64,000 nucleotides of DNA. Source: Streptomyces spiroverticillatus (GTDB lineage Bacteria > Actinomycetota > Actinomycetes > Streptomycetales > Streptomycetaceae). The notes beneath the pieces were generated by a model. The model saw only the letters and a list, made by a program, of their open reading frames with translations, was not told the origin of the DNA and ran no database searches. Positions 43,870 through 53,045 of the stretch are shown here, one piece after another. The stretch spans positions 94,591 through 158,590 of the forward strand of contig BMUX01000019.1 in the NCBI GenBank assembly GCA_014650415.1, written 5' to 3'. Positions within the stretch are counted from its first letter, which is position 1. Every line of letters begins with the position of its first letter. A program made the translations under genes and the position numbers.

Positions 43870-43941
43870 CCCCGTACCCCCACTCTCCGAGTAGCGCAGT
43901 AGGGCCCCCGAGCCCGTCACCCTACTCTGGCCGGGAGGTCC

Positions 43942-44781
<840 letters not shown>

Positions 44782-44868
44782 GGGTGTGCGGCTCACTTCT
44801 TCTACGTACGTACGAAAGGGGCGGGCTGCGCCCTCCCGGGGAGCGACCCCCGGACCCCGGGGAAACAA

Positions 44869-44905
44869 CCGGACCCGCAGGCGCTCAGTGCGCCTGCGGG
44901 TCCGG
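44869..44905 (-). terminator. infC-rpmI-rplT terminator
   Basis: A perfect 16-bp stem (44869-44884 with 44890-44905) and 5-base loop lie 40 bases after the rplT stop. On the minus strand the stem is followed by TTGTTTCC, so this is a classical intrinsic terminator. Confidence 0.9.
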
Positions 44906-44945
44906 CTTCAAGCCAAGAAGGGTTCTGCTGCCTGTCCGGGAGGAC

Positions 44946-45332
44946 TTAGGCGGCGGCCTTCGGGGCGTTGACGTCGCTCGGAAGCGCCTTCTGGGCAACC
45001 TCGACGAGCGCGGCGAACGCGTTGCTGTCGTTGACGGCCAGCTCGGCGAGGATCTTGCGGTCCACCTCGATGTTGGCGGCCTTCAGACCCTGGATGAGGC
45101 GGTTGTACGTCATGCCGTTCTCGCGGGCAGCGGCGTTGATGCGCTGGATCCACAGCTGACGGAAGTCGCCCTTGCGCTTCTTGCGGTCGTTGTAGTTGTA
45201 GACCAGGGAGTGGGTGACCTGCTCCTTGGCCTTGCGGTACAGGCGCGAACGCTGACCGCGGTAGCCCTTGGCCGCCTCGAGGATTGCCCGGCGCTTCTTG
45301 TGGGCGTTTACTGCGCGCTTGACGCGTGCCAC
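44946..45332 (-). CDS. rplT: 50S ribosomal protein L20
   Basis: A 128-residue ribosomal protein needed for early 50S assembly. The sequence MARVKRAVNAHKKRRAILEAAKGYRGQRSRLYRKAKEQV and the later FRQLWIQRINAAARENGMTYNRLIQGLK are L20 hallmarks: a long basic N-terminal helix that runs into 23S rRNA, then a globular helical part. About ten residues of alanine-rich tail follow the usual end. It is the last gene of the infC-rpmI-rplT operon, 102 bases after rpmI. In Firmicutes and proteobacteria L20 represses its own operon; whether it does so here is unknown. Confidence 0.99.
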   Translation of the reverse strand: MARVKRAVNAHKKRRAILEAAKGYRGQRSRLYRKAKEQVTHSLVYNYNDRKKRKGDFRQLWIQRINAAARENGMTYNRLIQGLKAANIEVDRKILAELAVNDSNAFAALVEVAQKALPSDVNAPKAAA

Positions 45333-45434
45333 TTTTGACTCCTTGTAGCGGGGTCGTGGGGGTGTTCACACGACCCGGAAATGAATTGGTCCCGGTCTCG
45401 TTCCAGCGCTCCGGGGATGGCCGGAGCAGTGGAA

Positions 45435-45629
45435 TTACTTGCCGAGAAGCTTCTTGATCTTCGCGGCGTCGCCCGGGGCCAGCTCAACGGTGCCGGTGAG
45501 GCGGCGCGTCACGCGGGACGACTTGTGCTCGAGCAGGTGGCGCTTGCCGGCGCGCTCGCGGAGCACCTTGCCGGAGCCGGTGATCTTGAAGCGCTTCTTG
45601 GAACCGCTGTGCGTCTTGTTCTTCGGCAT
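45435..45629 (-). CDS. rpmI: 50S ribosomal protein L35
   Basis: A 64-residue ribosomal protein of the large subunit. MPKNKTHSGSKKRFKITGSGKVLRERAGKRHLLEHKSSR is the conserved L35 signature, and the C-terminal KIKKLLGK matches the family end. Length equals that of other actinobacterial L35 proteins. The start ATG 45629 has GAGGAG at good spacing; the upstream in-frame start at 45680 would extend into the spacer after infC. It lies 130 bases after infC in the same operon. Confidence 0.99.
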   Translation of the reverse strand: MPKNKTHSGSKKRFKITGSGKVLRERAGKRHLLEHKSSRVTRRLTGTVELAPGDAAKIKKLLGK

Positions 45630-45759
45630 CGCGCCGTATCTCCTCGTCAGTGCCGCTCCCCCGGTCCCCGGTGCGGGCACCGGACTGCGGGAGCGTCAGA
45701 TCTTTGGTTGGGGTTTCCGGTCCGGGACCCGGGGGCCGCCTGGGTGGCGGCCCCGAGGG

Positions 45760-46407
45760 TCACGCCTCGGAGGGTGCCTCGGCCGGGGCCTCGGCGACGA
45801 CCTCGGCAGCCGCCGGCTCGTCGTCCTGGGCAACGCCCTGACGCTCCGCCTTGCGGGCGGCCTGGGCCTCGCGGGCCTCGGCCATCGCCTCGGTCTTCTT
45901 CTTGTGCGGGCCAAGAACCATGATCATGTTCCGGCCGTCCTGCTTCGGGTTGGACTCGATGAAGCCCAGTTCCTCCACGTCGGAGGCGAGTCGCTGAAGC
46001 AGCCGGAAGCCAAGCTCGGGACGGGACTGCTCACGACCACGGAACATGATCGTGATCTTGACCTTGTCACCCTGCTTGAGGAACCGGACGACGTGACCCT
46101 TCTTGGTGTCGTAGTCGTGCGGGTCGATCTTCGGGCGGAGCTTCATTTCCTTGATGACCGTGTGCGCCTGGTTCTTGCGCGCCTCACGGGCCTTCATGGC
46201 CGACTCGTACTTGAACTTCCCGTAGTCCATGAGCTTGCACACGGGCGGACGGGCGTTCGCCGCGACCTCGACCAGGTCGAGGTCGTACTCCTGCGCCAGT
46301 TCCAGGGCCTTCGCGAGCGGGACAATGCCCACCTGCTCGCCGCTGGGTCCGACAAGTCGCACCTCGGGAACGCGAATCCGGTCGTTGATGCGGGGCTCGG
46401 CGCTGAT
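45760..46407 (-). CDS. infC: Translation initiation factor IF-3 (ATC start codon)
   Basis: A 215-residue IF-3 that keeps the 30S subunit free and checks the start codon. The N-domain (RINDRIRVPEVRLVGPSGEQVGIVPLAKALELAQEYDLDLVEVA), linker (PPVCKLMDYGKFKYE) and C-domain (KITIMFRGREQSRPELG...SNPKQDGRNMIMVLGPHKK) are complete, followed by a 35-residue alanine/glutamate-rich tail. The conserved N-terminal RIND segment lies upstream of the first GTG in frame (46362). The only start that includes it and follows the AGGAGG site is ATC at 46405-46407, four bases after that site. E. coli infC also uses a rare start (ATU) for autoregulation, so the same device probably operates here. Confidence 0.95.
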   Translation of the reverse strand: MSAEPRINDRIRVPEVRLVGPSGEQVGIVPLAKALELAQEYDLDLVEVAANARPPVCKLMDYGKFKYESAMKAREARKNQAHTVIKEMKLRPKIDPHDYDTKKGHVVRFLKQGDKVKITIMFRGREQSRPELGFRLLQRLASDVEELGFIESNPKQDGRNMIMVLGPHKKKTEAMAEAREAQAARKAERQGVAQDDEPAAAEVVAEAPAEAPSEA

Positions 46408-46791
46408 GGATCCTCCTCAGTAGCACCACACGACTGTCTGGCAGACAGCCGCGAGACGTCTTATCTCTTGGGACCAACCGCATCGGGATACAAAAAATGC
46501 CCCGGACGGGACACAGGCAGGGCTCCTGGATATACCGGAGCACCGCCGCGTCTGAAACCGCGGGGCGCACACATCGGACAGTTCCATCGTCCGTACGGAA
46601 CGATGGGGACCGTCGTCTGACCGGTGACCCGCCGTCCCGGGGGACGGTCAGGTGGGAGATCGGAGCCTCCACTTGTGGGCCGGGCACACAGGTGTCCGGC
46701 CGGTCGCTTGACCAGCCTACCAGGGGTACGCGGAACGGGCGAACCGGTCCTGTGTACGGAGCCCCGTGCGCCGGGACCTATCGTTGACGGC
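46408..46791. other. infC leader and divergent promoter region
   Basis: This 384-base gap separates infC from the divergent DUF1844 gene. On the minus strand a hairpin (CTGTCT-GGC-AGACAG, 46434-46448) lies just before the infC ribosome-binding site, and further upstream a run of six T (46492-46497) follows GC-rich DNA. Either could take part in attenuation, but the second stem is short. I see no open reading frame with family resemblance here. Confidence 0.55.
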
Positions 46792-47175
46792 ATGAGCGAC
46801 GCGACCAGCAGCACCGACTCCACGACCGGCCTCGAGCAGGGGCCGGGCTTCGACGACATCACCCGCGACATCGCGGACGTTCCCGCCGTCGAGGTGATCA
46901 CCACGGTGGCCGTGCACCTGATGAGCGCCGCCGCCGTGAACCTCGGTCTCGCCGAGGGCGGCGAGGACCAGAAGGACCTGGACGAGGCCCGCAAGCTGAT
47001 CCAGGCGCTGGCCGGCCTGATCACGGCCAGCGCCACGGAGATCAGCTCCTTCCACGCGGCCCCGCTGCGGGACGGGCTGAAGTCCCTCCAGCTCGCCTTC
47101 CGCGAGGCCTCGGTCGTGCCGGACGAGCCGGGTCAGGGTCCGGGCGAGAAGTACACGGGCCCCGTCTACGGCTGA
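46792..47175 (+). CDS. DUF1844 protein
   Basis: A 127-residue soluble protein of the DUF1844 family, found next to infC in many actinobacteria. The family core is DIADVPAVEVITTVAVHLMSAAAVNLGLAEGG (about residues 24-55), followed by the helix DLDEARKLIQALAGLITASATEI and FHAAPLRDGLKSLQLAFREAS. The first 20 residues are Ser/Thr-rich and the last 15 are flexible. Function is unknown. ATG 46792 is the only sensible start; there is no strong ribosome-binding site, so the transcript may be leaderless. It converges on the aquaporin gene. Confidence 0.92.
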   Translation: MSDATSSTDSTTGLEQGPGFDDITRDIADVPAVEVITTVAVHLMSAAAVNLGLAEGGEDQKDLDEARKLIQALAGLITASATEISSFHAAPLRDGLKSLQLAFREASVVPDEPGQGPGEKYTGPVYG

Positions 47176-47201
47176 GCCGTACTCCTCAGGATCCGTACTC
47201 C

Positions 47202-47918
47202 TTACAGAGACACCGCGTCGTCCGCGTGGAGGCGCGGTGCGTCGACGGGGTGCGTCAGCCGGTGCGCGAGCGCCGCGAGCACCCCGCCGACCAGCGGGGC
47301 GACGATGAACAGCCACAGCTGGGAGAGCGCCGCGCCCCCGGCGAAGAGGGCGGGCCCCAGGCTGCGGGCCGGGTTCACGGACGTACCCGTGAGCGGGATG
47401 CCCACCAGGTGGATGACGGCGAGGGCGAGGCCGATCGGCAGCCCGTCGAAGCCGAGGACGGCCACCTTGTGCGTGACGGCCAGCACCACGAACACCAGCA
47501 GGAACGTCAGCACCACTTCGGCGAGGAACGCACCGCCGGTGTTGATCCCGACGGCGGACCGGTCGCCGAACCCGTTCGAGCCGAAGGCCCCGCTGGTCTT
47601 CAGCCCCGGGACCTGCTTGGCCAGCAGGAACAGCAGGGCCGCGCCCGCGATGCCGCCCAGGAACTGGGCCACCCAGTAGCCCACGGCCGTACGGGCGTTG
47701 ATCCGCCCGGCGGTCAGCATGCCGAGCGTGACCGCCGGGTTGACGTGGCAGCCGGAGATCGGGCCGACCGCGTACGCCAGGGCGAGCAGGGTGAAGCCGA
47801 AGGCCAGCGCGATGCCGAGGGTCCCGATGAAGGCGCCCGCCAGGACGGCCGAGCCGACGGCGAAGAAGACCAGAAGCAGTGTTCCGAGGAATTCGGAGAC
47901 CAGTGTCCGTCTGTCCAT
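47202..47918 (-). CDS. Aquaporin Z-like water channel
   Basis: A 238-residue MIP-family channel with six helices and two NPA half-helices: HVNPAVTLG (residues 58-66) and SVNPARSLGPA (180-190). The aromatic/arginine filter can be read by alignment to E. coli AqpZ: F40, H170, T179 and R185 match F43, H174, T183 and R189 with the same H-T-R spacing, the pattern of strict water channels rather than glycerol facilitators. The start ATG 47918 has GAGG about seven bases upstream. It is monocistronic, converging on the DUF1844 gene, and could help with osmotic changes during growth. Confidence 0.93.
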   Translation of the reverse strand: MDRRTLVSEFLGTLLLVFFAVGSAVLAGAFIGTLGIALAFGFTLLALAYAVGPISGCHVNPAVTLGMLTAGRINARTAVGYWVAQFLGGIAGAALLFLLAKQVPGLKTSGAFGSNGFGDRSAVGINTGGAFLAEVVLTFLLVFVVLAVTHKVAVLGFDGLPIGLALAVIHLVGIPLTGTSVNPARSLGPALFAGGAALSQLWLFIVAPLVGGVLAALAHRLTHPVDAPRLHADDAVSL

Positions 47919-47983
47919 GACACACCTCGCGAAGATCGTTGACTGTCTTCGCATTGTCTGCCGGTGTGCGGATACGCGCCTGT

Positions 47984-48724
47984 TCAGCGGGTGAGCAGCG
48001 GCTCCCCGGGAGGCGTGCTGCCGGGCGGCAGCAGTGCCAGGTCCAGTCCCTGTACGAGCCGGGCGCGCAGCACCTCGTCGGCGGCGAGGGCTTCCGCGAT
48101 GCGGCGTGCGACCTCGGCGGGGGCTGCGTCGGGGGCCAGCACCAGTGCGAGGGTGCCGTCGGCGTCGCCGGGGCGGAGGTGGGCACGGAGCACGGCGGGC
48201 TCGGCGGTGACCAGCGCGCGGACGGCTTCGACGACGGCCGGGTCGTCCAGCGGCCGGACGCTGGTGCGTCCCTCGGCGAGGGCGCGCAGGGCGGGCCCGG
48301 TGAGCTGGAAGGGCACGGGCCCGGCGAGGTCGAGGACGACGGTGTCGGCCTGCTCGTGGGCGGCGGCCTGGAGGGCCTGGTGCAGGGGGACGGCGACGGG
48401 GCGGGCGGCGGGGTCCCAGAGGGCGAGCGCCTCGGTCGACGTGAACGCCGGAAGGGCCTTGCGCTCCCCCGCGCGGAGCGTCGGCATGGCCATGTCGCTG
48501 GTCTTCTCCTGCTTCAGCCCGGTCTCCGGGTCGATCTCGACCTCGCCGAGGACGGCGACGACGGGGACGAGGAGGCGGGCCCCGGGGAGGGCCTCGACGA
48601 CCCGCTGGTGGGTCTGCGCGTCCTTCGGGCCTTCCGCCCAGGCGGCGAGGGCGGAGGCGAGGGCGGGGTGGGCGGAGCCGTCGTCGTCGGAGAAACCGGG
48701 GTCCGGGATGTTCTTGAGCTGCAC
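47984..48724 (-). CDS. SseB family protein
   Basis: A 246-residue cytoplasmic protein with an SseB N-terminal domain (about residues 20-140): VVEALPGARLLVPVVAVLGEVEIDPETGLKQEKTSDMAMPTL, GERKALPAFTSTEALALWDP and the ADTVVLDLAGPVPFQLTG strand are typical. The C-terminal 90 residues form a second alpha/beta part of unknown role. SseB-domain proteins of Gram-positives have no settled function. The start is GTG 48724: homologues begin near KNIPDPGFSDDDGSAHPALA, and TACCCT seven bases upstream could be the -10 box of a leaderless transcript. It is transcribed away from the mycosin terminator. Confidence 0.85.
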   Translation of the reverse strand: MQLKNIPDPGFSDDDGSAHPALASALAAWAEGPKDAQTHQRVVEALPGARLLVPVVAVLGEVEIDPETGLKQEKTSDMAMPTLRAGERKALPAFTSTEALALWDPAARPVAVPLHQALQAAAHEQADTVVLDLAGPVPFQLTGPALRALAEGRTSVRPLDDPAVVEAVRALVTAEPAVLRAHLRPGDADGTLALVLAPDAAPAEVARRIAEALAADEVLRARLVQGLDLALLPPGSTPPGEPLLTR

Positions 48725-48758
48725 GGGGTCGAGGGTAGCCGGTGGGGCGGGCGGGCAC

Positions 48759-48798
48759 TCAGCCCGTCCGGCGTTTGAGGACGCGCGGGCGAAGCCCG
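48759..48798. repeat. Streptomyces intergenic repeat with hairpin
   Basis: TCAGCCCGTCCGGCGTTTGA and the bases up to 48782 form a string familiar from many Streptomyces intergenic regions. It is followed by the CGGGC-GAA-GCCCG hairpin (48786-48798). It lies downstream of the mycosin operon and upstream of the SseB gene; it may be a mobile-repeat remnant acting as a terminator. Confidence 0.6.
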
Positions 48799-48897
48799 TG
48801 CAGGGGGCAAGGGGCGTAGCCCCATCAGGAACAGCAGCCCGCCACACGCCCCGCAGGGTTTAGGTGAAGGGGCGGGGCTGGGGCGAAAAACGGGGGT

Positions 48898-48917
48898 CCG
48901 GGGGCGGAAGCCCCCGG
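48898..48917 (-). terminator. Mycosin operon terminator
   Basis: A perfect 8-bp stem (48898-48905 with 48910-48917) closed by a GGAA tetraloop lies six bases after the mycosin stop. Confidence 0.8.
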
Positions 48918-48922
48918 CAGGG

Positions 48923-50080
48923 TCAGCGGGAGCGGGACACGCGCCACAGGACTCCGCCCGCAGCAAGGAGCAGCAGGCCCGCGCTGCCGGCGACCAGGGC
49001 CCAGGTCTCCGGGCCCGCCGAGCCGGAGGCGGTGGCCGTGGGGCCGGGCCCGAAGTACGGGTTCGGGTAACCGGCAGCCGTGGAGCGGACCGGAGTGCGG
49101 CCCCGCCCCGCCGCCGCGATGGCCGCCGCCGGGTCCACCATGCCGTGCCCCCGGGAGTCGTCCCGCCCACCGGACGGGGAGTCCCGGGCCGTCCGGGCCA
49201 GAAGCCGCTTGATCTCCGCCGGCGGAAGGTCGGGGTGGGCGGCGCGGACCAGCGCCACCGCCCCGGAGACGAAGGCGGAGGCGGCGCTCGTCCCCCACCC
49301 CTCGTAGTAACTGCGGTCGGGATCGGCGATCACGATGTCGACCCCGGGGGCGGCGACCGTCGCGTACCACCGGCGGGTGGAGAAGGAGGCGTGCGTGCCG
49401 GCCGCGTTCACGGCGGTCACCGCGATGACGCCCGGGTAGGCGGCCGGATAGGAGATGTGGTCGCCCTTCTCGCCGCCGTTCCCGGCGGAGGCCACGACCA
49501 CCGCGCCCTTCTTCAGCGCGTACTGGACGGCCGCGTCCTCCTCGGCCTCCGGGTGCGCGGACTCGCTGTCGTCGCCGAGCGAGAGGTTGATGACGTCCGC
49601 GCCGTGGTCGACCGCCCAACGGATGCCCTTGGCCAGGGCGTTGCCCCGGGACTCGCGGGCCTTGTCCCGGGCCGGGTCGGTGCCTTCGAGGATGACCCGT
49701 ACCGGCAGCACCTTCGCCTCGGGGGCGACGCCGAGCACCCCTTCGCCCCGGCCGGGGCCGTGTCCGTGGCCCGCGATGATGGAGGCCATCGCGGTGCCGT
49801 GCCGGGCCCAGGAGCGGTCGCCGCTCTTCGCGCCGAAGCCGACGAGGTCGTGTCCGGGCAGGACGTTGCCGGCCAGGTCGGGGTGCAAGGCGTCGACACC
49901 GGTGTCGAGGACGGCGACGGTCACGCCGGAGCCCTTGGTGGTGCGCCACGCCTCCTGCGTGTGCATCGCCGTCAGGCCCCACTGCTTGTCGCGGATGGCG
50001 TCGGCGTGCGCGGGCGCGACGGGCAGCGCGACCAGCAGGGCGGCGGCAGCGCCCGCGAGGACGGTGCGGCGGTGGTTCAT
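48923..50080 (-). CDS. Mycosin-like membrane-anchored subtilisin (S8) protease
   Basis: A 385-residue exported serine protease. The N-terminus (RRTVLAGAAAALLVALPVAPAHA) is a signal peptide. The catalytic triad is readable: D59 in VLDTGVD, H94 in HGTAMASIIAG and S265 in GTSAASA. Near the C-terminus is a proline/glycine linker and one membrane helix (about residues 360-378) ending WRVSRSR, as in mycosins (MycP) of type VII secretion systems. No EccC ATPase, EccD channel or EsxA/B gene is visible here, so it may serve a T7SS encoded elsewhere or act alone. Its ATG overlaps the stop of the proline-rich membrane gene by four bases. Confidence 0.9.
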   Translation of the reverse strand: MNHRRTVLAGAAAALLVALPVAPAHADAIRDKQWGLTAMHTQEAWRTTKGSGVTVAVLDTGVDALHPDLAGNVLPGHDLVGFGAKSGDRSWARHGTAMASIIAGHGHGPGRGEGVLGVAPEAKVLPVRVILEGTDPARDKARESRGNALAKGIRWAVDHGADVINLSLGDDSESAHPEAEEDAAVQYALKKGAVVVASAGNGGEKGDHISYPAAYPGVIAVTAVNAAGTHASFSTRRWYATVAAPGVDIVIADPDRSYYEGWGTSAASAFVSGAVALVRAAHPDLPPAEIKRLLARTARDSPSGGRDDSRGHGMVDPAAAIAAAGRGRTPVRSTAAGYPNPYFGPGPTATASGSAGPETWALVAGSAGLLLLAAGGVLWRVSRSR

Positions 50081-51564
50081 CCGGGCGTCTCCGTGGGCGT
50101 CTCGACGGTCTTGCGCAGGCCGCGTTCGACCCGGTCGGCGATGCCCTTGGCCTCGTGGCCGAGGCCGGACTGGGCGGGGGCGGTGGTCGCTCCGTCGACG
50201 GTGGCGCGGGGGGCGGGCTGGGGGTCGGTGACGGCGCGCCCGTCGGCGAAGCCGGACACCGCGTACACGACGACGGGTACGTCCTTCAGGACGCGCACCG
50301 TCCAGCTCGCCCGCTGCGGATCGCCGAATCCGGCGGCGACGGTTCCCGGCACCGGGAACGTACGCGGCATCAGATCGGCGCGCTCCGCCAGCTTTTCGCG
50401 TACGAACCGGGTGCGCAGGGCGCTGGTCGCCGCGCGGTCGCCCTGGGTGAAGACCATGCCGACGGTGGTGACGCTGCTGGTGGTGGCGTCGGTGTACGTG
50501 GCCCGCAGCAGCCGTGCGCAGCCGACCGGCCCGAGCGCCTTGGCCAGCAGCGGGTCGAGGGCGTCCGCGCAGGTCCCGTCGGGGGCCACGGCCACCCGGG
50601 TCCAGGCCCGGTCGGCGCCGCCGGGGCCCGCGCCCTGCCCCTTGAGGGTGCGGGGGAAGAAGGTGTCGACGGGGATGCTGTGCCAGGCGTTGCGGGCGTC
50701 CTGGAAGCGGCTGTCGGGGGTGGCTGCCGCCGGGTCGTCGACGGCGAGGAGGCTCCCGGCGACGGCCCCGCCGAGGAGTCCGGCACCGAGGACCGCGCAG
50801 GCGGCAACTGCCGCGATACGGGCGGGAGTTCGCGCTCCCACGGGGCGCAGCCGGGTGGTGCGCTCGGCGGAGGTCTCCTCGTCGTCGCGCGCCCAGTGCT
50901 GCGGCGGCGCGAAGGCGAGGGGGGCGGCTCCGTCGGTACGGGGCGTGAGGTCGACGCGCCCGGCCTCGCGCGGGGGCGGTGCCTGCCCCTCGGCCTTCCC
51001 GCCCCCGGAGGGACCGGGCCGCTCGACGGTGTCGGCGTACGCGAAGGCCTCCCGACCGGAGGGCAGTTGGGGCGGGTACGGGGGCGCCGCGGGCACGGAA
51101 CCCGCACCTGCACCCGCGCCCGACGGGCCGGACGACGGCGGCTGGGCCCGGGGCGCACCTTCCGGTTCGGAAGGCTGCGGCGCCGTCACCGTCGCACGCT
51201 CGGCGTGCGGGGGTGCCGGGACGCCGCGCTGCCCCTCCGCGCGGTCGGACGGCGAAGGCGCCGGGGCGCCGAATGCGGGGTTGCCGGGCCCGAGGGTGCC
51301 GGACGGCGCTCCCGGACCGGCACCGGCCGCCCGCTCCCGGAGGCCGTGCGCGGGAGCAGGATCCGCACCGGCCGTGCGCCCCCGAAGGCCGTGTGCGGGG
51401 GCCGGGGCGGTGTGGGGTGCGGCCCCGGGAACGTTGTGCGGGGGTGCCGGGCGGGTTCCGGGCGGGAGGGTCTGCGCGTCCGGCGGGCCCGGCCGGGAAG
51501 CGGGCGGAGGAGGCGGGGAGGAGGGTCGGGGAGGGAGGTGGGGGCGGTGTGGTTCGGTGGTCAT
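50077..51564 (-). CDS. Proline-rich single-pass membrane protein
   Basis: A 495-residue protein. The first 240 residues are intracellular and very rich in Pro, Ala and Gly, with imperfect internal repeats (APAHGLRGRTAGADP, then APAHGLRERAAGAGP). One membrane helix follows (about residues 251-275, IAAVAACAVLGAGLLGGAVAGSLLAV). The C-terminal 220 residues are extracellular, with two cysteines in GTCADALDPLLAKALGPVGCARLLRATY that could form a disulfide. It lies directly upstream of, and translationally coupled to, the mycosin-like protease, so the two products may form a complex or substrate-enzyme pair. No recognised domain other than the membrane helix is visible. Confidence 0.75.
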   Translation of the reverse strand: MTTEPHRPHLPPRPSSPPPPPASRPGPPDAQTLPPGTRPAPPHNVPGAAPHTAPAPAHGLRGRTAGADPAPAHGLRERAAGAGPGAPSGTLGPGNPAFGAPAPSPSDRAEGQRGVPAPPHAERATVTAPQPSEPEGAPRAQPPSSGPSGAGAGAGSVPAAPPYPPQLPSGREAFAYADTVERPGPSGGGKAEGQAPPPREAGRVDLTPRTDGAAPLAFAPPQHWARDDEETSAERTTRLRPVGARTPARIAAVAACAVLGAGLLGGAVAGSLLAVDDPAAATPDSRFQDARNAWHSIPVDTFFPRTLKGQGAGPGGADRAWTRVAVAPDGTCADALDPLLAKALGPVGCARLLRATYTDATTSSVTTVGMVFTQGDRAATSALRTRFVREKLAERADLMPRTFPVPGTVAAGFGDPQRASWTVRVLKDVPVVVYAVSGFADGRAVTDPQPAPRATVDGATTAPAQSGLGHEAKGIADRVERGLRKTVETPTETPG

Positions 51565-51815
51565 CCGGCCCCCAGGTCCGTCTCTGCGCGTACTCCCGAC
51601 TCGTACCCCGCCGGGGTCCCGGCACCCGGGGCTTCCAGCGGAGTTCCGTCACTCTACGGGCTGGCCGCGCCGGGGCGGGAACCGATGCGCGGCGTGGGGC
51701 GGATCTGACCGGAACGTCCCTTCGGGATCTGTCCGCCGGTCCGAACGGCGGTTTTCCCAAGCCGTCCTCCGAACAGGCCCTACCGGGCGGTAATCGACTC
51801 TGGCAAGCTGCGCCC

Positions 51816-53042
51816 ATGACTCTCCGTGCTGCTCATGCCCAGGCCCCCCGGGCCGCCGACCGTGCCCGCTACGACCGTGCGACCGCCCACCTGGACGGCC
51901 CGCTGGCCGTCGTCGACCTGGAGGCGTTCGACGACAACGCCGCCGACTTGGTGCGCCGGGCGGGCGGCAAGCCCGTGCGGGTGGCGAGCAAGTCGGTGCG
52001 CTGCCGGGCGCTGCTGGAGCGGGTGCTGGCGATGGACGGCTTCGAGGGCGTGATGTCGTACACGCTCGCCGAGTCGCTGTGGCTGGCGCGGTCCGGCTTC
52101 GAGGACGTACTGCTGGCCTATCCGTCGCCCGACCGCAGGGGGTACGCGGAGCTGGCGTCGGACCCCAAGCTGGCGGCCGCGGTGACGGTGATGGTGGACG
52201 ACGTCGCACAGCTCGAACTCATCGACCGGGCGCGGGACGGCGGCACCGAGGAGATCCGGGTCTGCCTGGAGATGGACACCTCGCTGCGGATGCTCGGCGG
52301 GCGGGTGCGGATAGGGGCCCTGCGCTCGCCGCTGCGCGAGCCGGACCAACTCGCCGAGCTGGCCCGGTCGATCGACCGCCGGCCGGGCTTCCGGCTGGTC
52401 GGGATCATGGCGTACGAGGGGCATGTGGCCGGTGTCGGCGACCTGGTCCCGGGCCGGCCGGTGCGCTCGCGGATGGTGCGGGCCATGCAGGGTGCGGCGC
52501 GCCGGGAGCTGGCGGTGCGGCGGGCGGCCGTGGTGCGGGCCGTGCGCGGCGTCGTACCGGATCTGGAGTTCGTGAACGGCGGCGGGACCGGGAGCGTGGA
52601 GAGCACGGTCGCGGAGGACGCGGTGACGGAGGTGGCGGCCGGGTCGGGGCTGTACGTGCCGCGGTTGTTCGACAACTACCGGGCGTTCGACGGGCGTCCG
52701 GCGGCGCTGTTCGCGATGCCTGTCGTACGTCGTCCGGGGGTGGGCGTGGTGACGGTGCTCGGCGGCGGCTACCCGGCGTCGGGCGTGGCGGGGCCCGACC
52801 GCTCCCCCGTGCCCTACCTGCCCGAGGGGCTGCGCTACGACGGGCAGGAGGGCGCGGGAGAGGTGCAGACGCCGCTGCTGGGGGCGGCGGCGGACGATCT
52901 GCTGATCGGCGACAAGGTGTGGTTCCGGCACGCCAAGGCGGGTGAACTCTGCGAGCGCTTCGAGGAGTTGCAGCTCGTCGAGGGCGACCGCGTGACGGGC
53001 ACCGCGCCGACGTACCGGGGCGAGGGCCGCACGTTCCTCTAG
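51816..53042 (+). CDS. Alanine racemase-fold amino acid aldolase/deaminase-like protein
   Basis: A 408-residue PLP enzyme with the alanine-racemase N-terminal barrel. GPLAVVDLEAFDDNAADLVRRAGGKPVRVASKSVRC (about residues 28-63) contains the PLP lysine in the VASKSV strand. EIRVCLEMDTSLRMLG, GIMAYEGHVAGVGD and LEFVNGGGTGS are further barrel motifs, and the C-terminal part ends with a beta domain whose DKVWFRHAKAGELCERF segment resembles the D-threonine aldolase/amino-acid deaminase group, where the HxxxxGE-type residues bind metal. It is thus probably not an alanine racemase for the cell wall. Substrate unknown. ATG 51816 lacks a clear ribosome-binding site. It converges on the next gene with 3 bases between. 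Confidence 0.85.
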   Translation: MTLRAAHAQAPRAADRARYDRATAHLDGPLAVVDLEAFDDNAADLVRRAGGKPVRVASKSVRCRALLERVLAMDGFEGVMSYTLAESLWLARSGFEDVLLAYPSPDRRGYAELASDPKLAAAVTVMVDDVAQLELIDRARDGGTEEIRVCLEMDTSLRMLGGRVRIGALRSPLREPDQLAELARSIDRRPGFRLVGIMAYEGHVAGVGDLVPGRPVRSRMVRAMQGAARRELAVRRAAVVRAVRGVVPDLEFVNGGGTGSVESTVAEDAVTEVAAGSGLYVPRLFDNYRAFDGRPAALFAMPVVRRPGVGVVTVLGGGYPASGVAGPDRSPVPYLPEGLRYDGQEGAGEVQTPLLGAAADDLLIGDKVWFRHAKAGELCERFEELQLVEGDRVTGTAPTYRGEGRTFL

Positions 53043-53045
53043 GGC

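Noticed and set aside
45760..46362. infC starting at GTG 46362
   Set aside because: This would remove the conserved RINDRIRVPE segment of IF-3 and ignores the AGGAGG site upstream.
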